Below, piece after piece: positions 34,594 to 43,783 of a stretch of DNA of 64,000 bases. The DNA lies in assembly GCA_023663615.1 (NCBI GenBank), contig JAMPHA010000001.1, forward strand, positions 682,001-746,000, in the 5' to 3' direction. Positions within the stretch are counted from its first letter, which is position 1, and every line of letters begins with the position of its first letter. The DNA is from DLAJ01 sp023663615 (GTDB lineage: Bacteria; Bacillota; Clostridia; Lachnospirales; Lachnospiraceae). The notes beneath the pieces are model-generated. The model was not told the DNA's origin. It did not search any database and saw only the letters and a program-made list of their open reading frames with translations. The position numbers and the translations under genes were made by a program.

Positions 34594-35684
34594 AATTCCT
34601 CCCGCGTAATATAATCCATCCACATTTGATTGACCTTTTCCGGCGCCAGATCCTGCCTGATCGCAGATGCATTCACGCCCAGCCGTTCCTCCAGCTTGGG
34701 ATCATCCAAAATACGCCGGATCGCCCGTGTAAGCGCATCGGTATCCCCGACTGGCACGAGAAGCCCGTTTTCCCCGTCGCGGATGACCGCGCGCGGGCCG
34801 CCGCACGGGCAGTCCGTCGAAATGCAGGCAAGTCCTAACGCCATCGCCTCCAACAGCGCGTTTGGCATCCCCTCGACATTGGAGGAAAGGACAAAGACCT
34901 CCGCCTCCCAAACAGCGTCCGCTACATGACTGCAATTCCCTGCAAGAATCACTCTGTCATTCAGACCGATCCCGGCGATGAGTTCTGTAAGCTTCTCTTT
35001 TCTTTCTCCATCCCCATACAGTTTGAGCGTATAATCGGGATAATCCGCCGCCAGCGCCGCAAACGCCCGTATGAGCATCTCATGATTCTTTACGCTGTGC
35101 AGCCGCCCCACCGTCACAATCTCATGCCTGCGCTTCCCCTCATACCGAGGTCTGATAAAATCCGGATGAAGCGGACTCATTAGGACGACCGCCTTTTTCC
35201 TGACCGCTGGAGCAAAAAACTCCCGCGCCTCCTCTGTCTGAAAAACAATTCCTTCTGCAAAGCGAAACAGAAACTTTGCGAGCAAACGCATCATCCCCGT
35301 CGGATACTCCCGCGCCGGCGCGCTGCGTACCGACACAATGCATTTGGTATTCGTAAATCGCGTTGCCAGGATCGCTCTGATATTTGCCTTTCCGATAAAC
35401 GAAACCAACATGCATATCCGAAGTTTTTTTACAACCTTTCTTACGTTTATGATCCGTTCTATTGCATTGGATAACCGGCTCTTTTTATCCGGCTTCGGCA
35501 GCATGATCCGTTCTACTCCCGGATGAAGCGGATAACTCTCCCTTCTGTCCGGATTCTCGGTAATCATATAGACCTCATATCCGTCCTCACAAAAACCGTT
35601 TGCAAGATTACTGATAACTCTTTCCGCCCCACCCATCTGCAGCGTGGATATATAAAAAGCAATCCTGTTTTCTCCCGTATTCAC
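34587..35684 (-). CDS. GT4 glycosyltransferase (array member 1)
   Basis: The frame begins at GTG 35684, six bases after the asnB-type stop. The 365-residue GT-B enzyme has the acceptor loop LQMGGAERVISNLA and the donor segment SNVEGMPNALLEAMALG with the E-x7-E pair, followed by STDCPCGGPRAVI. It shares VSVRSAPxxEY and GIVFQTEEAREFF with the GT4 genes at 37608-38747 and 38770-39927, so the three are recent paralogues. It is a retaining NDP-sugar transferase acting in the cytoplasm on the lipid-linked repeat. It is flanked by an asnB-type gene and a FemAB-like gene. Confidence 0.85.
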   Translation of the reverse strand: MNTGENRIAFYISTLQMGGAERVISNLANGFCEDGYEVYMITENPDRRESYPLHPGVERIMLPKPDKKSRLSNAIERIINVRKVVKKLRICMLVSFIGKANIRAILATRFTNTKCIVSVRSAPAREYPTGMMRLLAKFLFRFAEGIVFQTEEAREFFAPAVRKKAVVLMSPLHPDFIRPRYEGKRRHEIVTVGRLHSVKNHEMLIRAFAALAADYPDYTLKLYGDGERKEKLTELIAGIGLNDRVILAGNCSHVADAVWEAEVFVLSSNVEGMPNALLEAMALGLACISTDCPCGGPRAVIRDGENGLLVPVGDTDALTRAIRRILDDPKLEERLGVNASAIRQDLAPEKVNQMWMDYITREELC

Positions 35685-35691
35685 GAAACGC

Positions 35692-37605
35692 CTACCCTTT
35701 CCTTTGATACCATTGCTCCGCCATCAGAATTTCCCACACGATCTGCGCATTCTTATGTTCCCTCTGGAAATCTTTCCATATTCCAGCCAGTACCTTCTGA
35801 TCAAAATATCCATCCTCCGCCAGCTTACTATGGGCAATGCTTTCCGCCGCCCACTCCGCCGTATCCCCGCATGTCAGCCATCGCGTAAGCGGTACAGAAA
35901 ATCCCTTTTTAGGCCTGTCCAGCATTTCTTTCGGCACATAACGGTAAAGAATGGTTTTTAATATCTTTTTCGATACGCCCTGCGCGTCATATTTGTAAGA
36001 AATCGGTATCCGATATGAAAATTCTACCACATCCCGGTCAAGCATGGGGACACGATTTTCCAGCGAAACAGCCATTCCGGCACGATCTACCTTCACCAAA
36101 ATATCGTCGGGATGATATGTGAGCATATCCTTATACATCATTTTTTCCATTACCCCAAAGATATGCTCATTCCGGTCCGCTCTGTTGCAGTGTCCCAGCC
36201 ACTCCGGCATAATGCCGCCTGTTCTTTTTTTCTCCCTTACTACAAGCTGCTCCGCTTTATAATCTGTGTGATAGCAGACCGCCTCATGAAGTTCCTCCGG
36301 TGTCTCCGCCCTTAAACAACAGGCGATCCGATAAGCATCCTTTCCCCTTCGTATTCCCGGCATTCCCATAACTGCTGCGCCCGCCCTTCGAAACCATACA
36401 GGCAATCTGTTTGTTCTTCCATAAAGAGCAGCTATTTTAGGATACGTATTGTAACCGCAAAACAATTCATCCCCCGCATCCCCCGACAACGCAACCGTGA
36501 CTTTACTCTTTGCAAGCCTGCTCACCAAATAGGTGGGGATCTGGGAAGAATCTGCAAACGGCTCCGTAAAAATTTCCGAAAGCTTAGGAATCACTTCTAA
36601 CAATTCTTTTTCCGTAACATACAGCTGGGTATGCTCCGTGCATAAATGTCGCGCAATCTCCTTTGCAAACTGCGCTTCATTATACTTTTTTTCTTCAAAA
36701 CCAATCGTAAATGTCTTGACAGGCGCCTTGCTGATCTTTTGCATCAACGCCACGATCAGCGGACTATCCGTTCCCCCCGACAGGAATGCTCCCACCGGTA
36801 CGTCGGAGATCAATTGCCCGCGGATCGCGTCCGTAAGCAATTCTTCCAGCCGATCCGCCGCCTCCTCCTCAGAGTCTTGAAATGGATCTCTGGCTCCTTT
36901 CTCCGCTGCCTCTTCCATCGACCAATAGCGTTCACATGTGACATTATCCCGCCCAAATGGCATTCGGATTGTCAGGATACATCCAGCTTCCAGTTTATAA
37001 ATCCCCTCATAAACAGAAAAAGGCGCCGGAATAAACCCATAACGCATATACAGTGCCAACGCATTCCTGTCAATCTCGGCTGAAAAACCGGGATATGCCT
37101 GTAACGCCGCCGGATCGGAAAAAAACACAAAATCCCCATTGATAAATCCGTAATACAGCGGTTTTTCTCCCACCCTGTCCCTTACGAGAGTGATCGTTTT
37201 CTCCTGCCGGTCATAAAGCGCCGCCGCAAACATCCCCTTCATCTTTTCCAAAGCCGGCATGATTCCATATTCTCCAAAAGCCTCCAGCATGACCTCTGTA
37301 TCCGATGTCCCTCTAAAATGCAAGTCCGGGCGTGCCTGCATAAGCTGTTCTTTCACTTCCGATGCATTATAGATTTCCCCATTATAAGTCATAACAAAAC
37401 GACCATCGGCAGATACCATCGGCTGGGCTCCATTTTCAGACAGATCGACAATGGAGAGCCTGCGATGTCCCAGGGTTACTCCGGTATGCGCATCACACCA
37501 ATGTCCCCCGCCGTCCGGCCCCCTGTATGTCATTTTATCCAGCATATTTTGGATTACTACAGCCGCGTCCGTTCTTTGATTGACAAATCCCGCTATCCCG
37601 CACAT
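35692..37605 (-). CDS. asnB: Asparagine-synthase-type glutamine amidotransferase (copy 2)
   Basis: The 637-residue protein has Cys2 in MCGIAGF, YRGPDGGG in the glutaminase domain and FLSGGTDSPL as the ATP loop; ILVKVDRAGMAVSLENRVPMLDRD marks the C-terminal half. It aligns over its full length with copy 1 at 31941-33824, and both keep every catalytic landmark. Two copies, each after a GT4 gene, suggest a duplicated GT4-asnB block, with each amidating a different acidic sugar or a different position. It starts two bases before the upstream GT4 stop region, with GAGGGTGATG in place of a classic spacer. Amidation of GalNAcA is inference. Confidence 0.85.
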   Translation of the reverse strand: MCGIAGFVNQRTDAAVVIQNMLDKMTYRGPDGGGHWCDAHTGVTLGHRRLSIVDLSENGAQPMVSADGRFVMTYNGEIYNASEVKEQLMQARPDLHFRGTSDTEVMLEAFGEYGIMPALEKMKGMFAAALYDRQEKTITLVRDRVGEKPLYYGFINGDFVFFSDPAALQAYPGFSAEIDRNALALYMRYGFIPAPFSVYEGIYKLEAGCILTIRMPFGRDNVTCERYWSMEEAAEKGARDPFQDSEEEAADRLEELLTDAIRGQLISDVPVGAFLSGGTDSPLIVALMQKISKAPVKTFTIGFEEKKYNEAQFAKEIARHLCTEHTQLYVTEKELLEVIPKLSEIFTEPFADSSQIPTYLVSRLAKSKVTVALSGDAGDELFCGYNTYPKIAALYGRTNRLPVWFRRAGAAVMGMPGIRRGKDAYRIACCLRAETPEELHEAVCYHTDYKAEQLVVREKKRTGGIMPEWLGHCNRADRNEHIFGVMEKMMYKDMLTYHPDDILVKVDRAGMAVSLENRVPMLDRDVVEFSYRIPISYKYDAQGVSKKILKTILYRYVPKEMLDRPKKGFSVPLTRWLTCGDTAEWAAESIAHSKLAEDGYFDQKVLAGIWKDFQREHKNAQIVWEILMAEQWYQRKG

Positions 37606-37607
37606 AT

Positions 37608-38747
37608 TCAGTCATCACCCTCATTCCCCGCCAGCGTTTTTTGCCTTTTTGCCTCTATCAGTTCATCCCACTGACTATAAATTCGCGCAGGCGCAAACCT
37701 TTCTGTGATTTTGCGCGCCTCCTGTCCCATACGCGCAGCATGATCCGAATCTTTGAGCATACATTCCATTGCTTTTCCCAGCTCCCGTTCATCCCCCACC
37801 GGTACCAAAAGCCCGTTTTCGCCTGCCTGAATCAACGAACGCGGTCCTCCGCACGGACAGTCTGTGGCAATGCACGGGACGCCAAGCGCCATCGCCTCCA
37901 TCAAGGCATTCGGCATACCCTCATAGACGGAGGGAAGTACAAATAATGACGCCTCTCCGACATCATTTTTAATGTTGTCGGTATTTCCCTTTAGAATGAC
38001 TTCCTGCTCCAATCCGGCCTTTTGAATTTCGTCCCGCATGACGCCCTCCAAACTGCCTTCCCCATAAAACAGCAGTCTGTATTCCGGAAATGCCGCATGG
38101 ATCCGGGCAAACGCCCGAATGAGCAAAAGCGGCGCCTTCTGGGGTTCCAGACGTCCAACTGTGACAATCTCTTTTCTCACAGACGTCCTTCCGTGAGCAT
38201 CCAGAAATTCTCCTCCCACCGGATTCGGAATCACCGCGCTGTTATCTGTAATATGTTTAGAAAAAGAAAAATAATTCCGCGCTTCCTCTGTCTGAAATAC
38301 ATATCCGTCAGCACGCCTGTACAACGCTCTCATTAACAGGTGCCGAACCCTGGACGCATATTCCCTCTTCGGATCATTCCGCACACTGATGATCACAGGG
38401 TAATCATGCCGCGGTGACAGGGACGTGATCAAAAAATTAGGCTCCGGCATAAAACTAATCATCACACTGATTGGTTCTTTCTCCCGCTCCAGTTTTTTTA
38501 AGAGCGCTGACAATCCCTTTCTCCGTCTTAGGAACCGCATCCCCATATTCTGCGCGTACTGCTGCGTATCTTCATCCACATAAAATACCCGTACCGCCGG
38601 ATTTAAGTCATACTCCGGCTCCGCCGCCATCAGGCTGATCACCGTCACACGATATTGTTTTACAAAATGATCATTACACATATTGCAGATCACCCGCTCC
38701 GCTCCGCCTTTTGTCAGAGAGAGTGTCAAAAATACTAACTGCTCCAT
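37608..38747 (-). CDS. GT4 glycosyltransferase (array member 2)
   Basis: The 379-residue protein has TKGGAERVICNMCN near residue 13, VISVRNDPKREYASRVRHLLM, YVFQTEEARNYFSF and the donor segment PSVYEGMPNALMEAMALGVPCIATDCPCGG. These are the same landmarks as in the genes on either side, so the three GT4 proteins form a paralogous array; differences cluster in the N-terminal acceptor domain, as expected for different acceptors. It is cytoplasmic and retaining. The gene ends two bases before the asnB-type copy 2. The donor sugar is unknown. Confidence 0.85.
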   Translation of the reverse strand: MEQLVFLTLSLTKGGAERVICNMCNDHFVKQYRVTVISLMAAEPEYDLNPAVRVFYVDEDTQQYAQNMGMRFLRRRKGLSALLKKLEREKEPISVMISFMPEPNFLITSLSPRHDYPVIISVRNDPKREYASRVRHLLMRALYRRADGYVFQTEEARNYFSFSKHITDNSAVIPNPVGGEFLDAHGRTSVRKEIVTVGRLEPQKAPLLLIRAFARIHAAFPEYRLLFYGEGSLEGVMRDEIQKAGLEQEVILKGNTDNIKNDVGEASLFVLPSVYEGMPNALMEAMALGVPCIATDCPCGGPRSLIQAGENGLLVPVGDERELGKAMECMLKDSDHAARMGQEARKITERFAPARIYSQWDELIEAKRQKTLAGNEGDD

Positions 38748-38769
38748 ACCCTTTTTCCGCCCCCGGTTT

Positions 38770-39927
38770 TCACTCCCCTATCAGCTCCCCGGCATAGTCT
38801 TTCCATTGTCCGTAAATCCTATCACCGTTTGCGATCTCCCTGATTTTGCCTGCCTCCGCTCCGATTCTGTCCGCATATTCCGGCTCCCTTAAAATCTTTT
38901 CCATCGCCTTCGTCAGCGGCGCACACTCACCTGCCGGAACAAGAATACCGTTCTCGCCATCCTTGATCAACATTGCCGCTCCGCCGCAGGGGCAGTCTGT
39001 GGCGATCACAGGCATCTGCATTGCCATCGCTTCCATTAAGGCGTTCGGAAGTCCCTCATAATCAGAAGTCAGGGCGAACAGTGCGCAATCTGCGATCTCC
39101 TTTTCCAGACTGTCGCTATTTCCACAAAAGCGCACTTTTTCCCCAAGCTTTTCTTCCCGTATGATCTGCGTTAATATATCCATCGTTCCATCGCCGCTGT
39201 CGCTGCCATAAATGTGAAGTTCATATTCCGGAAACCGCTCCGTTAATCCGGCAAACGCGCGAAGCAAAAGCGCCTGGTTTTTCTGTGCCGCTATCCTGCC
39301 TACATTAACAATGACTTTTCTTCTTACCGCGGGCGTGTCAACATGAAAGTATTTTTCATTGATCGGATTTAATATGATCTTCGATTTTTTTTGCAGCTTT
39401 TGTGAAAAGAACTGCTGCGCCTCCTTTGTCTGGAACACACACCCATCTGCATGATACAGGTACCGCCTGCAAAACAACGCGTTTATCCTGCCTGCATAGT
39501 CTACCTTCGGGTCGTTCCTTACAGATACCAGAACGGGACAGATTCCCCTCGCCGCCGGAACTGCGCGGTAATTAGCACTTTTTCCAAATGCGATCACAAG
39601 ATCGGGAGATTCTTTCACAAGCACTTCTCTTAATCGATTGCTCCGTTCACGGATCCGCTTCAGCCGTAAAAATACCCCCGCTGTGTTCTGTGCAGCCTTT
39701 TCTGAGCCCGCGCCTCCCTCCGCCGCGTCCTGCAAACCGGCATCAATCCGCTCGACACCATCCGGCACAGCATATTCCACCTCTGCGGTCTCCTCCGTAA
39801 CAATTTTCACCCGATACCCATCCTCCGCAAAACGTGCGGAAAGATTAACAACCACCCGCTCCGCCCCGCCCCGCGCTAAATTGTGTATATGAAATATAAT
39901 TTTTTTCTTATTTTTTTTCCCCGTCAT
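38770..39927 (-). CDS. GT4 glycosyltransferase (array member 3)
   Basis: The 385-residue protein has LARGGAERVVVNLSARF, VSVRNDPKVDYAGRINALF, GCVFQTKEAQQFFSQK and SDYEGLPNALMEAMAMQMPVIATDCPCGG, matching array members 1 and 2. A glycine/alanine/glutamate stretch near residue 65 (DAAEGGAGSEKAAQN) looks like a small insert. Its start overlaps the stop of the upstream GT4 gene by ATGA, giving translational coupling. It likely adds one sugar of the same repeat unit. Specificity cannot be read. Confidence 0.85.
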   Translation of the reverse strand: MTGKKNKKKIIFHIHNLARGGAERVVVNLSARFAEDGYRVKIVTEETAEVEYAVPDGVERIDAGLQDAAEGGAGSEKAAQNTAGVFLRLKRIRERSNRLREVLVKESPDLVIAFGKSANYRAVPAARGICPVLVSVRNDPKVDYAGRINALFCRRYLYHADGCVFQTKEAQQFFSQKLQKKSKIILNPINEKYFHVDTPAVRRKVIVNVGRIAAQKNQALLLRAFAGLTERFPEYELHIYGSDSGDGTMDILTQIIREEKLGEKVRFCGNSDSLEKEIADCALFALTSDYEGLPNALMEAMAMQMPVIATDCPCGGAAMLIKDGENGILVPAGECAPLTKAMEKILREPEYADRIGAEAGKIREIANGDRIYGQWKDYAGELIGE

Positions 39928-41105
39928 GTCTGCTGTTTTATTTTTCCTTTCGCTTTTCCGATCAGATACTCTTCATACCATCTTGCCAGAACCCGAATAT
40001 CATAACCGGCTTTCACGATTGCGTCCCGCTGGCAGACACGTGTCTGTGCCAATACATCATGCCGTCGGACACATTCCTGTCCGGAACCATTCCCGTTCCC
40101 CGCATCGTCTCCCGTAAGCCCCGCAAGCGATACCGCTTTTTCTGCCCATGCCTGCGGCATCTCATCGAGTGATTTCCATGACACCAGTCCGCTTGTCACT
40201 TCCACGCCCTTATCCACCGCTCCCGACACCAGACACGGCAGCCCTGCTGCCTGTGCCTCGATCAGTGTCAGCGGCAGCCCCTCGAACAGGGAGGGAAACA
40301 CCAACACATCCATCGCCGATAAAAAAGCATCCACATCATGGCGGATCCCTGTAAAAAATATCCGATCACGGATTCCCATCCGCTCCGCCTCCTGACAGAT
40401 CTGCTCCTTTAATTCTCCATCCCCGATGCAGACAAACGCAGCACCGTCATCTATGCGCGCGATCTCGCGATAAACAGCTAACAAAAAGGCATGGTTCTTG
40501 GAGCCGATAAAATTGCCGACATGACCGTATAGGTGCCTGTCCCCCAGTTCAAACTCCGTCCGGACACGAATCCGCTTTTCCTGACTGAAACAAAATCTGT
40601 CAATATCAATGGCATTATGGACGACCACGCAATCCCGATTTCCAAACATCCATGTCCCCGCATCCTTCGAGCAGGCAAATCTGCCGATCTTACCATGCTT
40701 CATAAACGCTTTCCCAATATGATGGAGCAGTTTTTTCGGATCCGTCGTATTATGGGAATGACAAATAGAAAAAGCTCCCGCCCGCGCCGCCGCATAAACT
40801 TGCGGCGCGACCAGCGCATTCGGCGTGTGCCGGATCACGACTTTGTAATGCTTATCTTTCACGATCCGATAAAGTCTTTTCAGGTTCGCGGCGGGATGAC
40901 TGGTCAGACGCGGCAGCCGATACAGCGTTCCGCCCATTTCCTCAATTTCCCGCTCGTAGGCTGCGTCTCCGTCCGCATGAACAACAAAATCAAACTGCAC
41001 CCTGTCCCGGTCGATATTCCGATACAGATTCATGATAAAATTTTCCATTCCCCCAGGATGCATGGAACCTACGACATGCAGAACCCTGACCGGATATTGT
41101 TCCAT
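39924..41105 (-). CDS. GT4 glycosyltransferase, EpsF-like
   Basis: The 393-residue protein opens with VRVLHVVGSMHPGGMENFIMNLYR, the acceptor loop of the EpsF/CapJ-type GT4 group, and has HVGNFIGSKNHAFLLAVY and FPSLFEGLPLTLIEAQAAGLPCLVS as the donor site with the E-x7-E pair. It is more distant from the three array members that follow. Residues about 335-365 (DDAGNGNGSGQ and on) form a hydrophilic insert just before the last helix. EpsF-type enzymes transfer hexose or N-acetylhexosamine in exopolysaccharide synthesis. It follows the UDP-sugar epimerase gene by 69 bases. Confidence 0.82.
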   Translation of the reverse strand: MEQYPVRVLHVVGSMHPGGMENFIMNLYRNIDRDRVQFDFVVHADGDAAYEREIEEMGGTLYRLPRLTSHPAANLKRLYRIVKDKHYKVVIRHTPNALVAPQVYAAARAGAFSICHSHNTTDPKKLLHHIGKAFMKHGKIGRFACSKDAGTWMFGNRDCVVVHNAIDIDRFCFSQEKRIRVRTEFELGDRHLYGHVGNFIGSKNHAFLLAVYREIARIDDGAAFVCIGDGELKEQICQEAERMGIRDRIFFTGIRHDVDAFLSAMDVLVFPSLFEGLPLTLIEAQAAGLPCLVSGAVDKGVEVTSGLVSWKSLDEMPQAWAEKAVSLAGLTGDDAGNGNGSGQECVRRHDVLAQTRVCQRDAIVKAGYDIRVLARWYEEYLIGKAKGKIKQQT

Positions 41106-41174
41106 AGTGATTCTCCCTTTTTACGCACAGTTCTTTTTCACCGCTGTCGCCTTCCGCTTCCTCTTTTTTTGCCG

Positions 41175-42149
41175 TTACAGATTCTCCCGGTACCAGTCGA
41201 TCGCGAGCGCGATCCCCCTTGCAAAATCATACTCCGGATCATAACCCAAGAGCTTTCTTGCCTTGCTGATGTCCGCGTTGGAGTGCTTAATGTCGCCCGC
41301 GCGGTCGGGACCGAACTTCGGCTCGATCTGTTTTCCGAGCGCTTTGCAGAGATCGTCATAAATATCGATCAGATATTCCCTGCCCCCGTAAGCGATATTA
41401 AACGCATTGCCCGCCGCCTCTCCCGGCGCAAGACATGCTTTTAAGTTCGCCTCGATCACGTTGTCGATATAGGTAAAATCACGGGACTGCTTTCCATCCC
41501 CGTTGATCGTCGGCGCCTCGTCATGCAGAAGCTGACGGATAAACTTCGGAATCACGGCGGCATATGCGCCGTCGGGATCCTGCCTGCGCCCGAACACATT
41601 AAAATAGCGCAGCGCATACGTGTCAAGCCCATACAGCTTATGATACAGTTTTCCGTATTCTTCGTCCACACGCTTCGTCAGCGCATAGGGAGAGAGCAGA
41701 TTTCCCTCCTGCCCCTCAACCTTCGGCAGTACCGGGTGATCGCCGTACACGGAAGAACTCGACGCGAACACGAACTTCTTCACGCCGCTCTGTCTTGCCG
41801 CCTCCATCATGTTTAAGGTCCCGCGGATATTGATCTCCTCATATAAAAGAGGCATTTCGATACTGCGCGGCACACTGCCCCATGCCGCCTGATTCAATAC
41901 ATAATCCACGCCCTCGCACGCCTTCATGCAGGTTTCCAGATCACGGATGTCCCCCTTGAGAAACGTATAATTGTCCCTGTTCAAAAGAAAATCCACATTC
42001 TCCTGTTTTCCGGTAGAAAGATTATCCAGACATCGCACCGTATACCCCATATCTGTCAACGCCTCGCAGAGATTCGAGCCGATAAAGCCCGCGCCTCCCG
42101 TCACAAGAAATATACTGTCCCGATCAAATTTCAAATCACGATACCCCAT
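41175..42149 (-). CDS. wbpP: UDP-GlcNAc/UDP-GlcNAcA 4-epimerase, WbpP/TviC-like
   Basis: The 324-residue short-chain dehydrogenase has the NAD loop VTGGAGFIGSN (16-26), ASSSSVYG and the catalytic pair Y155-x3-K159 in SPYALTK. WGSVPRSIEMP (90-100) is the substrate-loop signature of WbpP/TviC/Gne-type epimerases that act on N-acetylated sugars. It would convert UDP-GlcNAc to UDP-GalNAc, or UDP-GlcNAcA to UDP-GalNAcA. The partner 6-dehydrogenase of the TviB type lies two genes upstream (43784-45100), separated only by a membrane gene, so UDP-GalNAcA is the likely product. The family is confident. Confidence 0.87.
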   Translation of the reverse strand: MGYRDLKFDRDSIFLVTGGAGFIGSNLCEALTDMGYTVRCLDNLSTGKQENVDFLLNRDNYTFLKGDIRDLETCMKACEGVDYVLNQAAWGSVPRSIEMPLLYEEINIRGTLNMMEAARQSGVKKFVFASSSSVYGDHPVLPKVEGQEGNLLSPYALTKRVDEEYGKLYHKLYGLDTYALRYFNVFGRRQDPDGAYAAVIPKFIRQLLHDEAPTINGDGKQSRDFTYIDNVIEANLKACLAPGEAAGNAFNIAYGGREYLIDIYDDLCKALGKQIEPKFGPDRAGDIKHSNADISKARKLLGYDPEYDFARGIALAIDWYRENL

Positions 42150-42158
42150 AGGAATCCC

Positions 42159-43751
42159 TCATTCTTTCTTCTGCTTCAGATGCCCTTGCCGCTCCTTATA
42201 CGGGCTCTTCCTCCCGACGGTCTCCCACACGCACACGAGCCCTGCGAGATAGAACAGCGTCATATTATAGATCATATAGCGCGACAGGCACATGATCGTG
42301 AGCGCCGTCGCGCACACATTTGCCACGATCAGGAAGAGCACGACCGCCATCAGCCACGCGCCGTCCCGTTTTTCTTTTCTCTTAAAAAGATAACACATCA
42401 ACGCCGCCGCCACAACATAAATCAGCACCGCATAGATGCTGAACAGGGGCGACAGCAGGGATACCGTCCGCACAAAACCGCCCGCTGCCACGTAGACATA
42501 GGTTCTCAAAAATCCGCCGATACTGTGCGGCAGTACCGCCTTCATGAGCCGTCCTGCCACACGGTCTTCCTCCACAGGCATCATCCGTCCGTCCGGGCGC
42601 ATTTCCTGCGGCAGCGCGTCCCATTCTTCCCGCACCCCCGCCGAAAGCACTCCTCCTAATATGTCAAATTTAATCTTGTCATGGCTGTCCTCATGATGCA
42701 GGATCCGCGCATGAAAGCCCCTGTCCGCATCCGACGCGCAAAGCCTCTGCGCTTTCATCTGTGCATAGATATTGCGGAGACAGGCGGCGTCCTGTTCGGA
42801 AAGCTCCTGCGCCGCCGCCGCGACCGCCTTCTCATCGGCGGAATACAGCGCATTTGTCAGCAGTGTGACATTGCCTCCCGTATTCGCCCTCACTACGCCG
42901 TCCGTATTGGCGGCATGATAACATCGTATTGCCGCCTGACGGAGCACAAAGCCAAGCGCCGTCATCGCAATCAGCACAAGAACAGTCGCAATGCAGATTC
43001 TTTTCGCGCGCATCCGTTCCGGATGTTCTTCCGCTGTCCGTGCTTCCGCCCTCCGATCTCCCGGTGCCGACGCTTCTCCATCCTGCAGTGTTTGTCTGCT
43101 CTTCAATGCCTGCCCGTTTTCCGAATTCACTACTCGCCCATGCAACATCCCGCGCACGACCGATACCGCCGATACGACAAACCACACCAACAGCATCGGC
43201 ATCATCTGCCCTCTTGCAAGAGAAAGCAGCAACGCCGTCCCATAAGACGCCGCGAGAAACCGTCCTTTTTTCTCCCGATAGAACGCCTCCAGCAGGAGCA
43301 CGGCAAACAGCGGGTAGAGCGACACGGTCAGCCCCTCGCTTAGAACCGCGTTTGTCAGAACAATGCCGGACGGCGTAAACACGCTTGTCAAAAGATGTGG
43401 CGCAAGGATCACAAGCAGCGCCGCGATACGAAGCAGCAGATTGAAGCGGAATTTTCCCACAATAAAACGATACAGGTACCAGTTTACCAAAAATGCCAGC
43501 ACATTTTGCAGCAGTACCGCCAGCCAGAGGAAATGTGCTTCCCCCGCAAGGAGCCGACACCCCCTTAAAAACAGCGGATAGAGCGGTTCCCTTGCGGTAT
43601 TGTAACTGAGGTATGTCGTCGAGTCGGGATACTGCCCCACACCGTAGTACAAGAACAAAAAGCAGAAAAAGGCGCCTATGACACAAGGCGCCATAATCGA
43701 AAACAGTATTTCGGACTTTTTATTTCTGCTCTCATCCCTAAAATCTGTCAT
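42159..43751 (-). CDS. GT-C-like polytopic membrane glycosyltransferase
   Basis: I start at ATG 43751, seven bases after AGAGGA; the frame extends 45 bases to a TTG that would overlap the upstream gene. The 530-residue protein has about ten spans, and after the first it carries YYGVGQYPDSTTYLSYNTAREPLYPLF, the acidic Asp plus R-x-P-x-YP pattern of mannosyl/arabinosyl-type GT-C enzymes. A hydrophilic stretch of about 45 residues near the middle (SENGQALKSRQTLQDGEAS and on) looks like an insert, and an external loop lies before the last spans. It sits between the two UDP-GalNAcA genes. The donor, presumably polyprenyl-phosphate linked, is unknown. Confidence 0.55.
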   Translation of the reverse strand: MTDFRDESRNKKSEILFSIMAPCVIGAFFCFLFLYYGVGQYPDSTTYLSYNTAREPLYPLFLRGCRLLAGEAHFLWLAVLLQNVLAFLVNWYLYRFIVGKFRFNLLLRIAALLVILAPHLLTSVFTPSGIVLTNAVLSEGLTVSLYPLFAVLLLEAFYREKKGRFLAASYGTALLLSLARGQMMPMLLVWFVVSAVSVVRGMLHGRVVNSENGQALKSRQTLQDGEASAPGDRRAEARTAEEHPERMRAKRICIATVLVLIAMTALGFVLRQAAIRCYHAANTDGVVRANTGGNVTLLTNALYSADEKAVAAAAQELSEQDAACLRNIYAQMKAQRLCASDADRGFHARILHHEDSHDKIKFDILGGVLSAGVREEWDALPQEMRPDGRMMPVEEDRVAGRLMKAVLPHSIGGFLRTYVYVAAGGFVRTVSLLSPLFSIYAVLIYVVAAALMCYLFKRKEKRDGAWLMAVVLFLIVANVCATALTIMCLSRYMIYNMTLFYLAGLVCVWETVGRKSPYKERQGHLKQKKE

Positions 43752-43783
43752 TCCGTTTTCCTCTGCTCTTAGTATGTGATGTT

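Noticed and set aside
42681..43343. A 220-codon plus-strand open frame
   Set aside because: It lies wholly opposite the GT-C-like gene at 42159-43751 and has shadow-like R/H/Q composition.
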